64,000 bases of DNA from positions 6,902-70,901 of the forward strand of contig CAKPER010000004.1 of NCBI GenBank assembly GCA_934149245.1. The letters run 5' to 3'. Both the position numbers and the translations under genes were made by a program. This document shows, in pieces, positions 42,600 through 51,178 of this stretch. The number at the start of each line of letters is the position of its first letter. The stretch's first letter is position 1. Source of the stretch: an uncultured Bacilli bacterium. GTDB lineage: Bacteria > Bacillota_I > Bacilli_A > RF39 > UBA660. The notes under the pieces were generated by a model, which did not search any database, was not told the origin of the DNA, and worked only from the letters and a program-made list of their open reading frames with translations.

Positions 42600-42872
42600 T
42601 TGTTATTAAAAATTCAGATTTTATCTTTTTTATTTTCTTTTTTTTATGGTATAGTTTTTTATGTTCTTTTAAATTTTTTTAATAGATATATTTATTCTAC
42701 TAATTTATTTATAAAAATATTTTCCACGATGCTGTTTATTTTAATTAGTTCTTGTATATACTTTTTTGCGTTGCTTAAAATTAATAATGGTTATGTTCAT
42801 ATTTATTTTTTTATTTGTTTTTTAGTTGGCAATATAATGTGTAAAGTTTTATATAGGAAATTGAAAAATTAA
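42600..42872 (+). CDS. yabQ: Spore cortex biosynthesis membrane protein YabQ
   Basis: The 90-residue protein is almost all membrane helices (three segments) and lies between yabP and divIC, the place of yabQ. Segments such as FLFSFFYGIVFYVLLNFF resemble YabQ, which is required for cortex formation. It is much shorter than Bacillus YabQ (about 210 residues). The TTG start has no clear ribosome site and lies three bases after yabP, so coupled translation is likely. The assignment rests partly on position. Confidence 0.7.
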   Translation: MLLKIQILSFLFSFFYGIVFYVLLNFFNRYIYSTNLFIKIFSTMLFILISSCIYFFALLKINNGYVHIYFFICFLVGNIMCKVLYRKLKN

Positions 42873-42916
42873 ATATTTTGTGTTAGAATTTGTTGTGTAT
42901 AGGATAGGTGATTAGG

Positions 42917-43228
42917 GTGGCTAAGAAAAAATCGAAATATACAATAAAAACTAAGGGAAGAATGTTTATTATTTTTATGTTTTTTTTATCAATTATATCT
43001 ACTTTAAGTTATACTTTGTTTACTAATTTAAAGCAAATTAATGATATTAGGATGGAAAAGAGGTCTTTGAATAAGGAAAAGAGTTCTTTAGTTGAGAAAC
43101 AGGAATCTTTGAAGGCTGATATTGAGAAACTTTCAGATTCTGAATATATTGCTAAATATGCTAGAGAAAAATATTTTTATTCAAAGCAAGGAGAAATTAT
43201 TCTTCGAATTGATGATACTAAAAATTAA
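42917..43228 (+). CDS. divIC: Septum formation initiator DivIC/FtsB
   Basis: From GTG 42917 (after AGGTGAT) the protein is 103 residues: a basic cytoplasmic start (AKKKSKYTIKTKGR), one membrane helix (~17-37), a coiled coil (KRSLNKEKSSLVEKQESLKADIEKL) and the family motif DSEYIAKYAREKYFYSKQGE. It joins DivIB and FtsL in the division complex outside the membrane. It closes the yabP-yabQ-divIC group. Confidence 0.9.
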   Translation: MAKKKSKYTIKTKGRMFIIFMFFLSIISTLSYTLFTNLKQINDIRMEKRSLNKEKSSLVEKQESLKADIEKLSDSEYIAKYAREKYFYSKQGEIILRIDDTKN

Positions 43229-43258
43229 AAAGAGTCTGTTATTATTCAGATTCTTTTT
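43227..43258. terminator. Shared terminator between divIC and ftsH
   Basis: AAAAAGAGTCTG (43227-43238) pairs over 12 bp with CAGATTCTTTTT (43247-43258), with one G-U. It starts in the divIC stop and overlaps the last codons and stop of the converging ftsH, so it can act in both directions. Confidence 0.75.
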
Positions 43259-45128
43259 CTTCTTTTTCTTTACTAACTGTTTTTGTATCATCATTTGGTA
43301 GATGACCAGTTTTTACTAATGAATCAATTTGTTCTTTGGTTATTGTTTCTTCTTCTAATAATGTTGTTGCAATTAATTCTAGTAAATCTTCATTTTCTTT
43401 TATAAGTTTTTTGGTTTTTTCATAGCAATTATTTATTATGTTTCTCATTTCTTCATCTATTTCATGAGCTACTATATCAGAAATGTTTCTATTTTTAGTA
43501 TAGTCTCTTCCTAAGAATGTATTTCCAGATGGTTCTTCTAACATCATTGGTCCTAGTTTACTCATTCCATATTCTGTTACCATACTTCTTGCTATTTTAG
43601 TTGCTTTTTTAAAGTCATCATGAGCTCCAGTAGTAACTTCTTTGAATTTTACTTCTTCAGCAACTCTACCACCTAATAGACCACAAATTGACTCTAGTAA
43701 TTCATCTTTTGTATAATTAAATGTTTCTTCTTTTGGAGTCATCATTGTATATCCACCAGCTTGTCCTCTTGGGATAATAGTTATTTTTTGGACATCGTTA
43801 GCTCCTTCAAGTTTTAAACCTACAACTGCATGTCCTGCTTCATGATAGGCTACTAGTTTCTTTTCTTTATCAGTATATTTTTTTGTTACTTTTGCTGGTC
43901 CCATTATAACTCTATCTGTTGCTTCATCTATTTCGTTCATTGTTATACATTTTTTACCTCTTCTTACGGTTAGAAGGGCTGCTTCATTTAAAAGATTTTC
44001 TAAATCTGCACCACTAAATCCTGGTGTTCTTTTAGCTAAATATTCTAAAGTTATATTTTTATCTAGAGTTTTATTTTTAGCATGAACTTTTAAGATTTCA
44101 ACTCTAGCATTTTTATCTGGTAGACCAACTGTTACTTGTCTATCAAATCTACCTGGTCTAAGAAGTGCTGGGTCTAAGACATCTGGTCTATTTGTTGCGG
44201 CTATTACAATTATTCCTTCATGAGGACCAAAGCCGTCCATTTCTGTAAGTAGTTGATTTAATGTTTGTTCTCTTTCATCGTGTCCACCACCTAAACCAGT
44301 TCCTCTTTGTCTTCCTACAGCATCAATTTCATCTATAAAGATTAAACATGGTGCATTCATTTTTGCTTGTTTAAACATATCTCTAACTCTTGCTGCTCCA
44401 ATTCCAACGAAAAGTTCAACAAAGTCAGAACCACTTATATAGTAAAATGGTACTTTTGCTTCTCCAGCTACAGCACGTGCTAGTAATGTTTTACCTGTTC
44501 CTGGAGGGCCTACTAGTAATACACCTTTTGGAATACGTGCACCCATAGCTTGGAATTTTTTAGGACTTTTTAAAAAGTCAATTAATTCTTTTACTTCTTC
44601 TTTTTCTTCTGTTAATCCAGCAACATCTTTAAATGTTGTTTTTGTTCCTTCTTCTAGAAGTTTTGCTTTGCTTTTGCCAAAGTCTATTGATTTATTGCTA
44701 CCACCTATTTGTCTAGTAAATAGCCAGAATAGCATACCAGCAAGAATTGCTAATGGAACTATATCCACTAGAACAGTTATCCATTCAGATGCTTCTGGGT
44801 CTTTTGCGACATCTAATTCAAATTTTTGATTATCAGCAGCTTTTGTTATTTTTGATAAAAATTCATCTGATTGTGGAATGCTTAGTGTAAAATATTCTTT
44901 TTCTTCATAACCCTTTAATTTTCCAGATATATCATATGTTTTGGTTCTGGTTTTGGGAGTAATTTCTATCTCGGTTATTTTTTTGTCATTTAGCGAGCTT
45001 ACAAACTCATCATATGTTAATTTGTTTATTTTTGTGTTGAATGAGTTAAAAGCAAATAAACAAATTAATATAAAAACAAATAAAAATACATATGGGAATA
45101 ATCCTTTCTTAACTGTTTTTTTGTTCAT
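43242..45128 (-). CDS. ftsH: ATP-dependent zinc metalloprotease FtsH
   Basis: The 628-residue protein has two membrane helices (about 8-28 and 118-138 around an extracytoplasmic loop), an AAA+ module with Walker A (GPPGTGKTLLARA), Walker B (CLIFIDEIDAVG) and SRH (RPDVLDPALLRPGRFDR), and the zinc site HEAGH. It degrades unneeded membrane and regulatory proteins. ATG 45128 follows AAAGGAGG; the in-frame GTG at 45146 is rejected. The upstream tilS gene overlaps its start region by 20 bp. Relative to Bacillus, the tilS-ftsH pair is inverted. Confidence 0.97.
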   Translation of the reverse strand: MNKKTVKKGLFPYVFLFVFILICLFAFNSFNTKINKLTYDEFVSSLNDKKITEIEITPKTRTKTYDISGKLKGYEEKEYFTLSIPQSDEFLSKITKAADNQKFELDVAKDPEASEWITVLVDIVPLAILAGMLFWLFTRQIGGSNKSIDFGKSKAKLLEEGTKTTFKDVAGLTEEKEEVKELIDFLKSPKKFQAMGARIPKGVLLVGPPGTGKTLLARAVAGEAKVPFYYISGSDFVELFVGIGAARVRDMFKQAKMNAPCLIFIDEIDAVGRQRGTGLGGGHDEREQTLNQLLTEMDGFGPHEGIIVIAATNRPDVLDPALLRPGRFDRQVTVGLPDKNARVEILKVHAKNKTLDKNITLEYLAKRTPGFSGADLENLLNEAALLTVRRGKKCITMNEIDEATDRVIMGPAKVTKKYTDKEKKLVAYHEAGHAVVGLKLEGANDVQKITIIPRGQAGGYTMMTPKEETFNYTKDELLESICGLLGGRVAEEVKFKEVTTGAHDDFKKATKIARSMVTEYGMSKLGPMMLEEPSGNTFLGRDYTKNRNISDIVAHEIDEEMRNIINNCYEKTKKLIKENEDLLELIATTLLEEETITKEQIDSLVKTGHLPNDDTKTVSKEKEEKESE

Positions 45129-46443
45129 AATTTTCCTCCTTTTCACAGTACTTAAGTATTATATCACAGAATTGTTCCTTTGGTCTATTAAATTTGGACT
45201 TTTTTATGTTTGGTATCCATAATATTGAATCGTTATCATCAACAAGTAATGGGTATTTATCTCTTAATGTGATGGGAATTTTTTTGTCTATGAAAATATC
45301 TTTGATTTTTTTCTTACCATTTAGTCCTTTTATTTCAATGTAATCACCGTTTTTTCTATTTCTAAGATATAGTGGTAATTTGATATCTTTAGAGTTTAGT
45401 CTACAAATGTCATTACCATCATCTATTTCCTCGTTTACTTTAATTATGGTTATATTGTTTACGGTTGTTATGTTTTGTAATTTTATTTTATAATTAATTT
45501 TTTCTTCTTTTTGTTTAATAGAAATTGTATTATATTCTTTTTGACAAATAGAATTTTTAGGAAGATCTATTATAAGGTTTGGTTTGTTATTATTTATCAT
45601 ATTGATTATATCAGTTATATTTTTTTCTTTTATTATATTAGGTTTGTTGCTATAATATTTAGTTAATATTGAAAAAATGATGTTTTTTTGAATTAGGTGG
45701 TCTATTTTATCAAAGTTAGATATATCTAATTTTTTGTTCTTATATAATTTATTTAGATAATTATCTGTAATTTTATTTATATAATTATTGTATTCTAGTA
45801 ATGTTTTTGAAAATTTCAGAAATTGGGCATGTATATTTTCATTTTCAGATTTTAAAAGTGGTAATATTTGATTTCTTATTCTGTTTCTGGTGTAGTTGTT
45901 ATCAAAATTAGATTTATCAATATAGTATTTTATGTTATTTTTTTTGTTGTAATCAATTAGATCTTTTTTAGTATATTTTAAAAATGGTCTTACTATATAA
46001 TAATCGTTGTGTTTTACTATTTCTTTTATGCCAGCATATCCTTCTAGCGTAGAACCATGGTTTATTTTCATTAAAATTGTTTCTATTAAATCATCACCAT
46101 GATGTGCGAGAAAGATATATTTTGTGTTATATTTTTTTAGAATTTCTTCATAAAAATGATAGCGTTTATTTCTTGCTTCATTTTCAAAGTTATTTTCATT
46201 GTAACTTTTAATTTTTTTACATTCAAATATGATATCGTTTTTTTGGCAATAATTTTTTAGATAAAGTTCCTCTTCTTTACTTTCTTTTCTTTTATTATGG
46301 TTTATATGAGCACAAACTATTTTCTTTTGGGTATTATTTTTTAGATAATGTAATAGTGCCATAGAATCTGGGCCAGATGAACAGCCAATTATAATATATT
46401 TTTCTTTTTCTAGATTTATATTGATATTTACATTATTTAGCAT
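45109..46443 (-). CDS. tilS: tRNA(Ile)-lysidine synthase TilS
   Basis: The 444-residue protein has the N-terminal PP-loop (GCSSGPDSMALLHYL, a slight variant of SGGxDS), AHHGDDLIETILM and the later RNRIRNQILP motif, with a C-terminal TilS domain (LPLYLRNRKNGDYI...GKKKIKDIFIDKKI). It converts C34 of tRNA-Ile(CAU) to lysidine so it reads AUA, an essential step in an AT-rich genome. Its 3' end contains the ftsH ribosome site and start. Confidence 0.93.
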   Translation of the reverse strand: MLNNVNININLEKEKYIIIGCSSGPDSMALLHYLKNNTQKKIVCAHINHNKRKESKEEELYLKNYCQKNDIIFECKKIKSYNENNFENEARNKRYHFYEEILKKYNTKYIFLAHHGDDLIETILMKINHGSTLEGYAGIKEIVKHNDYYIVRPFLKYTKKDLIDYNKKNNIKYYIDKSNFDNNYTRNRIRNQILPLLKSENENIHAQFLKFSKTLLEYNNYINKITDNYLNKLYKNKKLDISNFDKIDHLIQKNIIFSILTKYYSNKPNIIKEKNITDIINMINNNKPNLIIDLPKNSICQKEYNTISIKQKEEKINYKIKLQNITTVNNITIIKVNEEIDDGNDICRLNSKDIKLPLYLRNRKNGDYIEIKGLNGKKKIKDIFIDKKIPITLRDKYPLLVDDNDSILWIPNIKKSKFNRPKEQFCDIILKYCEKEENYEQKNS

Positions 46444-46470
46444 TTATATTCCTTCTTTCTTTTTTTGATA

Positions 46471-46499
46471 ATTATATCAAAAAATCATAATAAAAACAA
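46471..46499 (-). promoter_or_regulatory. tilS-ftsH promoter with centred inverted repeat
   Basis: On the minus strand TTGTTT (46499-46494), 17-bp spacer, extended -10 TGATATAAT (ending 46471). A perfect 10-bp inverted repeat, TTTTTTGATA (46461-46470)/TATCAAAAAA (46475-46484), is centred on the -10 and could be an operator. Confidence 0.7.
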
Positions 46500-46532
46500 A
46501 AATTATTGATGATATGTTTGGGATAGAAATGT

Positions 46533-46561
46533 TTGACAAATTTTGGAATAGAGAATATAAT
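46533..46561 (+). promoter_or_regulatory. Consensus promoter for the 46588 gene
   Basis: TTGACA (46533-46538), 17-bp spacer, TATAAT (46556-46561): a perfect sigma-A promoter, diverging from the tilS promoter. Confidence 0.85.
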
Positions 46562-46587
46562 TTTGGAGAGGTGTACTGTAATAAGTT

Positions 46588-47010
46588 ATGGAGCAGTTTT
46601 ATAAAATTAAGTATTCTGGTGTAATAGCTACATTGTTATTATATAAAAGAGAAATAACAGCTATTGATATTATTAATTTTTGTAGTAAAATTTCTGATGA
46701 ATATGAAGTTGTTGATGATGGAATTCAAGATCTCTTTGAATGTGTTGAAGTAGATAGTCAATTTAATTTTAGAATAAAAAAGTATTTGGATTATTATTCT
46801 ATATTAAAAAATGGAAAAACTGTTTTAGAATTTTTAAACAGTAAAGCTTTAATGGATTTAATTTATATTTATGTTGATATGGAAAAGGAAACTGAGATTG
46901 TTCAATCATCAAGGAAAGATTTTGAGTTTAAAGGTAAAATTTTTGATATAAAAGGTAAAATTTGTAAAAAATGTAGAAAAATTAGACCAATGTTTATGAA
47001 ACAGGCATAA
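46588..47010 (+). CDS. Uncharacterised 140-residue protein with C-terminal Cys pair
   Basis: I do not recognise this gene. The protein is soluble, mixed alpha/beta in appearance, with no signal peptide. It begins MEQFYKIKYSGVIATLLLYKR and ends in a basic tail with a CKKC pair (GKICKKCRKIRP), possibly half of a metal site or a nucleic-acid-binding knuckle. The first 60 residues read like a winged-helix fold (KREITAIDIINFCSKI), which is only a guess. It has a perfect promoter, so it is probably well expressed, and stands alone just before parA. The site GGAGAGGTG is unusually far (15 bp) from the ATG. Confidence 0.6.
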   Translation: MEQFYKIKYSGVIATLLLYKREITAIDIINFCSKISDEYEVVDDGIQDLFECVEVDSQFNFRIKKYLDYYSILKNGKTVLEFLNSKALMDLIYIYVDMEKETEIVQSSRKDFEFKGKIFDIKGKICKKCRKIRPMFMKQA

Positions 47011-47096
47011 AGTAGGAAGATATATTTTATAAAATCTCTTTATTTTTGCTGTGAAATTTGATACAATGGATTATGTAGGAGATAAGGGTGAGTATT

Positions 47097-47894
47097 ATGG
47101 GAAAGGTAATAGCAATTGTAAATCAAAAAGGTGGTGTAGGCAAAACAACTACTAGCATTAATTTGGCTGCTTCTTTGGGAGCCTTAAAAAAGAAAGTTTT
47201 GTTGGTTGATTTAGATCCACAAGGAAATGCAACGACTGGTGTTGGTATTAATAAAGGTGATATTAATAGTAGTATTTATGAGGTTTTAGTGATGAAGACA
47301 CCTATAGAAAAAGCAATTGTTAAAACTAAAACTAAAAATTTAAGTGTGTTACCCGCATATTTAAATTTAGCTGGTGTTGATATGGAACTTATTGAAATAG
47401 AAAAACAATATCGTCAAAAAGGTGAGAAGTTTAATAGAGTACTTAGGTTAAAAGAAGAACTTGGTAAAGTTAAGGATAGGTATGACTTTATTTTAATAGA
47501 TTGCCCTCCTTCTTTGGGAATTTTGACAACTAATGCTTTAGGTGCTTCTGATAGTGTACTTATTCCTGTTCAATGTGAATATTTTGCTTTAGAAGGAATT
47601 ATGCAACTTATAAATACTATAATGTTAGCCCAAAAAAAGGTAAATCCTAATCTTGATATAGAAGGGGTTTTATTGACTATGTTGACTACTAATACAAATT
47701 TAGGGTTAGAGGTTGTTGAAAGTATAAAAGGATTCTTTAAAGAAAGAGTTTATGACACTATAATTCCGAGATTAATAAGATTAGCTGAGGCACCTTCGCA
47801 TGGAAAGCCGATTTTAGAATATGAACCTAGAAGTAAGGGAACTGAGGCTTATTTGAATTTAGCTAAGGAGGTTATTGATAAAAATGGAGCATAA
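47097..47894 (+). CDS. parA: Chromosome partitioning ATPase ParA/Soj
   Basis: The 265-residue ATPase has the deviant Walker A KGGVGKTTTSINLA (~10-23), LLVDLDPQGNATTG and DCPPSLGILTTNAL. ParA binds DNA when ATP-bound, is stimulated by ParB at parS to move origins, and in Bacillus also regulates DnaA. ATG 47097 follows AAGGGTGAG; the upstream GTG at 47088 lies in the ribosome site. A -10 TACAAT near 47062 may drive it. It overlaps parB by 11 bp. Confidence 0.96.
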   Translation: MGKVIAIVNQKGGVGKTTTSINLAASLGALKKKVLLVDLDPQGNATTGVGINKGDINSSIYEVLVMKTPIEKAIVKTKTKNLSVLPAYLNLAGVDMELIEIEKQYRQKGEKFNRVLRLKEELGKVKDRYDFILIDCPPSLGILTTNALGASDSVLIPVQCEYFALEGIMQLINTIMLAQKKVNPNLDIEGVLLTMLTTNTNLGLEVVESIKGFFKERVYDTIIPRLIRLAEAPSHGKPILEYEPRSKGTEAYLNLAKEVIDKNGA

Positions 47895-48765
47895 AAGACA
47901 AGCTCTTGGTAAGGGGTTAGAGCAGTTATTTAGTAGTGAGGTTTTGGATTTTGATTCTTTTGAAGATAATATAATGGAAAATGCTAAGGAATCTGATATT
48001 ATACAAATTCCTGTTGAAGATATTAGGCCAAATCCATATCAGCCTAGAAGAAGTTTTGATCAACAAGCTTTAGATGAATTGGCTACTTCTATTAAAAATT
48101 ATGGTGTGTTCCAACCTATTATAGTAAAGAAAAGTATAAAAGGTTATGATTTAGTTGCTGGAGAAAGAAGACTTAGAGCTTGTAAATTAGCTGGTCTTGA
48201 TACTATACCTGCAATAGTAAAAGATTTTTCTGATGAGGAGATGCGTGAGATAGCTCTTTTGGAAAATCTACAAAGAGAGAATTTAACTTCTATTGAGCTT
48301 GCTTGGGCATACAAAGGAATAATTGATAGTTTGCATATTAGACAAGAAGATTTAGCAGCAAAAATAGGAAAGAGTAGAAGTCATGTTACAAATACTTTAG
48401 GATTATTGAATTTACCAAATGATGTTCAAGATATGGTACTTGATAATAAGTTGTCTATGGGACATGCTAGAGTACTTAGTAAGATGAAAGATGAAGACAA
48501 AGTAGAAGAATTGGCAAATAAGGTTGTTAAAGATAATATTAGTGTAAGAGATTTAGAAGATATTTCAAGTAAAAGTAATATTTCTAAGAGAGTTCAAGTT
48601 AATAGATTACCTAAAACCGAAAACCAATATAAGTATATTGAAAATGAATTAAGAGATATACTTGGAACTAAGGTTAGAGTTGAAAATAAAAAAATTGAGA
48701 TTTTTTTCGAATCTTCTGTTGATTTGACAAGGATATTAGATATTTTGAATGTTAATGTTGATTAA
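47884..48765 (+). CDS. parB: Chromosome partitioning protein ParB/Spo0J
   Basis: The 293-residue protein has the ParB N-terminal CTP-binding domain (IRPNPYQPRRSFD, then VAGERRLRACKLAG with the GERR motif), the central helix-turn-helix (RQEDLAAKIGKSRSHVTNTLGLL) and a C-terminal dimerisation domain. It loads at parS and spreads as a clamp, recruiting SMC. The three parS sites at 18556, 19327 and 20212 are its expected targets. The start lies within the parA tail, with AAGGAGG 12 bp before ATG 47884. A Noc paralogue is not seen here. Confidence 0.96.
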   Translation: MEHKRQALGKGLEQLFSSEVLDFDSFEDNIMENAKESDIIQIPVEDIRPNPYQPRRSFDQQALDELATSIKNYGVFQPIIVKKSIKGYDLVAGERRLRACKLAGLDTIPAIVKDFSDEEMREIALLENLQRENLTSIELAWAYKGIIDSLHIRQEDLAAKIGKSRSHVTNTLGLLNLPNDVQDMVLDNKLSMGHARVLSKMKDEDKVEELANKVVKDNISVRDLEDISSKSNISKRVQVNRLPKTENQYKYIENELRDILGTKVRVENKKIEIFFESSVDLTRILDILNVNVD

Positions 48766-48808
48766 GAATATTTGATGTATGAAGTTAATTTTTTTAAATT
48801 TTAATATG

Positions 48809-48846
48809 GTAAAACCCACATCTATAAATTTAGGTGTGGGTTTTAC
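48809..48846. terminator. Bidirectional terminator between parB and the FemAB gene
   Basis: A 16-bp stem (48809-48824 with 48831-48846, one G-U, 6-nt loop) has AAAA/TTTT runs in its arms: GTAAAACCCACA... and ...GTGGGTTTTAC. It lies between converging genes. Confidence 0.75.
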
Positions 48847-48926
48847 TGTTTTATCAAACTTAGATTTTAAATAATATTAGCTGAAATTTTTTTCTGCTAA
48901 GTGTTATGTACTTAAGATATTTAATT

Positions 48927-50174
48927 CTATTTTTTTAATTTTCTATATATATGTAATAATTTTGGCAATATTTTATACATAAATGGTTTGTTGATCAAGT
49001 CAAATTCGCCAATAAATTCTATATAGGTGTCTCCAAATTTTTTCTTATAAGCATGTAATCCTTTTAGATTTTTACAATTTGTATTTGGATCTCCAACGGT
49101 GCCATATAAATCTAAAAATCGATAATTATGATTGAAACAATATTCTATAGTTTCAAAATATATTCTATTTACTGCAAATAAATATTCTCCAAGTCGATTG
49201 TTTCCAATATACATTGTCCACATCATATCGTTAGCAATTCCATTAATAAGAGAACAAATTGTTAAATTTTCTTCTTCTTTGTAAGGTTCAAACATTTTTA
49301 ATTCTTTTTCTAGACGTTTTAATTTGTCTAAACTATCTGCTTTGTTTTTCTTTTTTATTAATCCTTTATCAAAATCATCTTTTATTTTTTCGTGATTTTT
49401 TAAAGTTTCTTCATATAACTCTTTTCCGTTTACACTTACATCAAATACTAGTATATTTTTATATTTTTTTCCATATTCGTATAGCTTTTTGTAAAATTCA
49501 TCAGAATATTGGATGAATTCATCTTTAGCAGCATTTGATTTGTTTAGTTCAAAGAAATGCTCCACATTACTATTTAAGTTTATTTTGAGGTTATAGCTAT
49601 AACTTCTATGAACTGTTTGCATAAATGTTTTAGATATGCTTTTTTTTATGTCATCCATATTTTTATATTGTTCAAAATAGCGTCTGAATGTATATCTAGG
49701 TTCATTGTTTTCATATAATTTTACAAAGCCTTGGTGCTTGTATCCAAGATTAATGAGATTATTGAATATATCAATATTATTTTTTCCTTTTTCTATTCTA
49801 TTTCCATCTTTATCAATTTCTTGGTACATTATTTCAGGGTTAATTTTTAAATATATTGCGTTTGTTCTTTTTAAATACTTTTTTATTTCTTCTGTAAATA
49901 TTTTTAATAATTCTTTATCTTTAAAATCTATTAAATAACCGCGAGAACAATAGTAATAGCAAAGACCTAGTGGCATGTTTTTCTTTAGAAGTAAGGCTGC
50001 TGCTACTAAGTTGTTTTTTTCATCTTTTAATCCAATGTAGCAGGGGATTTTTCCTCTTGTTTCTTTGAAAGCTTTTCCCCATGCGTATGATTGTAGAAAA
50101 TGGCTATATTTAAATGAATTAAAGAATTTTATATATTCTTCTTTTGGTACATTTTCAATAAATTTATATTTCAT
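48927..50174 (-). CDS. FemAB/MurM-family peptidoglycan bridge aminoacyltransferase
   Basis: The 415-residue protein begins KFIENVPKEEYIKFF and FLQSYAWGKAFKETRGK, the usual FemAB opening, and has a central helical arm rich in Lys/Glu (~240-280, coiled coil) and the DLYGTVGDPN motif near the end. FemAB enzymes add amino acids from aminoacyl-tRNA to the lipid II stem peptide. It is co-directional with the next gene, a VanY-type carboxypeptidase, separated by two bases. The residue it adds cannot be told. Confidence 0.9.
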   Translation of the reverse strand: MKYKFIENVPKEEYIKFFNSFKYSHFLQSYAWGKAFKETRGKIPCYIGLKDEKNNLVAAALLLKKNMPLGLCYYYCSRGYLIDFKDKELLKIFTEEIKKYLKRTNAIYLKINPEIMYQEIDKDGNRIEKGKNNIDIFNNLINLGYKHQGFVKLYENNEPRYTFRRYFEQYKNMDDIKKSISKTFMQTVHRSYSYNLKINLNSNVEHFFELNKSNAAKDEFIQYSDEFYKKLYEYGKKYKNILVFDVSVNGKELYEETLKNHEKIKDDFDKGLIKKKNKADSLDKLKRLEKELKMFEPYKEEENLTICSLINGIANDMMWTMYIGNNRLGEYLFAVNRIYFETIEYCFNHNYRFLDLYGTVGDPNTNCKNLKGLHAYKKKFGDTYIEFIGEFDLINKPFMYKILPKLLHIYRKLKK

Positions 50175-50176
50175 AA

Positions 50177-51001
50177 TTAATTATCTTTCCTTTCTCTTAT
50201 GCTTCTATCTAATACGCCTTCTTTAAAAAAGTGTTGATAGTCTTTGGTATTGTTGAAATCTCCTCCCCATGACCAACCATATTCTTTGAAGATTTTATAA
50301 ATTGTATCATTTCTTGTAATCATTCCTTTTATGTTTAATGTTCTATCTTTGTATTTGGTAGCAGTTTTAGGATAGATTTCATTTCCATATACGTAAGGAT
50401 TATATAGTGGATTAATATCAATAGCTAAACCAAATGCATGCCATGACAAGTCGGTTTCTTCTTCTAAAATTCTGTAATTAAATGCAGATGTATTATTATC
50501 TTCCATTGATAATTCATCATCACAGTTATATTCTTCTACTAAGTTCATTTTTTCAATTTGGTATTTTTCTTCAAATAGTTTGTAGAAAATTTCAACGACA
50601 TCTTGGGCTACTAGCTTGTTTATAATTATTTCGCCTTCTTTAATTTCATTATCAAAGTTGTAATATTTTACCTTTACATATTTTAAGTCATCATAGCTAA
50701 TTTTTGAATATCTTTCGTCGAACGATTTAGGAAAAGAGCAACCAGTTATTTTTTCTTTAACTTTTTCACTTAAATCTTCATAATAAAAACTATCTTTATA
50801 TGTCACTTTGTTTAGTTGTTCTGGCTGTTTTTTATTTTCTTTTTTGATGACTGTCTTTTTATGAATTTTTTGGTTTTTATTATTTGTTATTTTTAGTTTT
50901 AGACTTTTATAAAAAATAAAAATAGATATAATTAGTAATAATGTTGTTATTATTAATAAAATGATATTTTTATATTTTAACTTTTTTTTTCTTTTTTTCA
51001 A
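50177..51001 (-). CDS. Membrane-anchored M15 (VanY-type) D-Ala-D-Ala carboxypeptidase
   Basis: The ~274-residue protein has an N-terminal membrane anchor (~12-32) and a C-terminal peptidase M15 domain. Its zinc ligands are in SWHAFGLAIDINP (His and Asp) and WGGDFNNTKDYQHF (His). Such enzymes trim peptidoglycan stem peptides outside the cell. TTG 51001 is preferred because AAGGTGGT precedes it; an in-frame ATG is at 51019. It is upstream of and probably co-transcribed with the FemAB gene, giving a small wall-modification operon. Confidence 0.88.
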   Translation of the reverse strand: MKKRKKKLKYKNIILLIITTLLLIISIFIFYKSLKLKITNNKNQKIHKKTVIKKENKKQPEQLNKVTYKDSFYYEDLSEKVKEKITGCSFPKSFDERYSKISYDDLKYVKVKYYNFDNEIKEGEIIINKLVAQDVVEIFYKLFEEKYQIEKMNLVEEYNCDDELSMEDNNTSAFNYRILEEETDLSWHAFGLAIDINPLYNPYVYGNEIYPKTATKYKDRTLNIKGMITRNDTIYKIFKEYGWSWGGDFNNTKDYQHFFKEGVLDRSIRERKDN

Positions 51002-51040
51002 TTTATACCACCTTATCATAGATATTTTTTTTCATATAAA

Positions 51041-51069
51041 ATTCTATCTAATAAATAATATTTTGTCAA
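51041..51069 (-). promoter_or_regulatory. Promoter of the carboxypeptidase-FemAB operon
   Basis: On the minus strand TTGACA (51069-51064), 17-bp spacer, TAGAAT (51046-51041). Confidence 0.75.
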
Positions 51070-51112
51070 GATTGGTGCACTTAGATTGACTTATTTTGTC
51101 GATTGAAAAGAA

Positions 51113-51141
51113 TTGTTTTTCTTAGTTTTGTGTATTACAAT
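51113..51141 (+). promoter_or_regulatory. Promoter of the cold-shock gene
   Basis: TTGTTT (51113-51118), 17-bp spacer, TACAAT (51136-51141). The untranslated leader would be only about 30 nt, without room for a long cold-box leader. Confidence 0.6.
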
Positions 51142-51178
51142 ATTATTGTAGTAGATATAGAATGTGAGGTTATTAATA

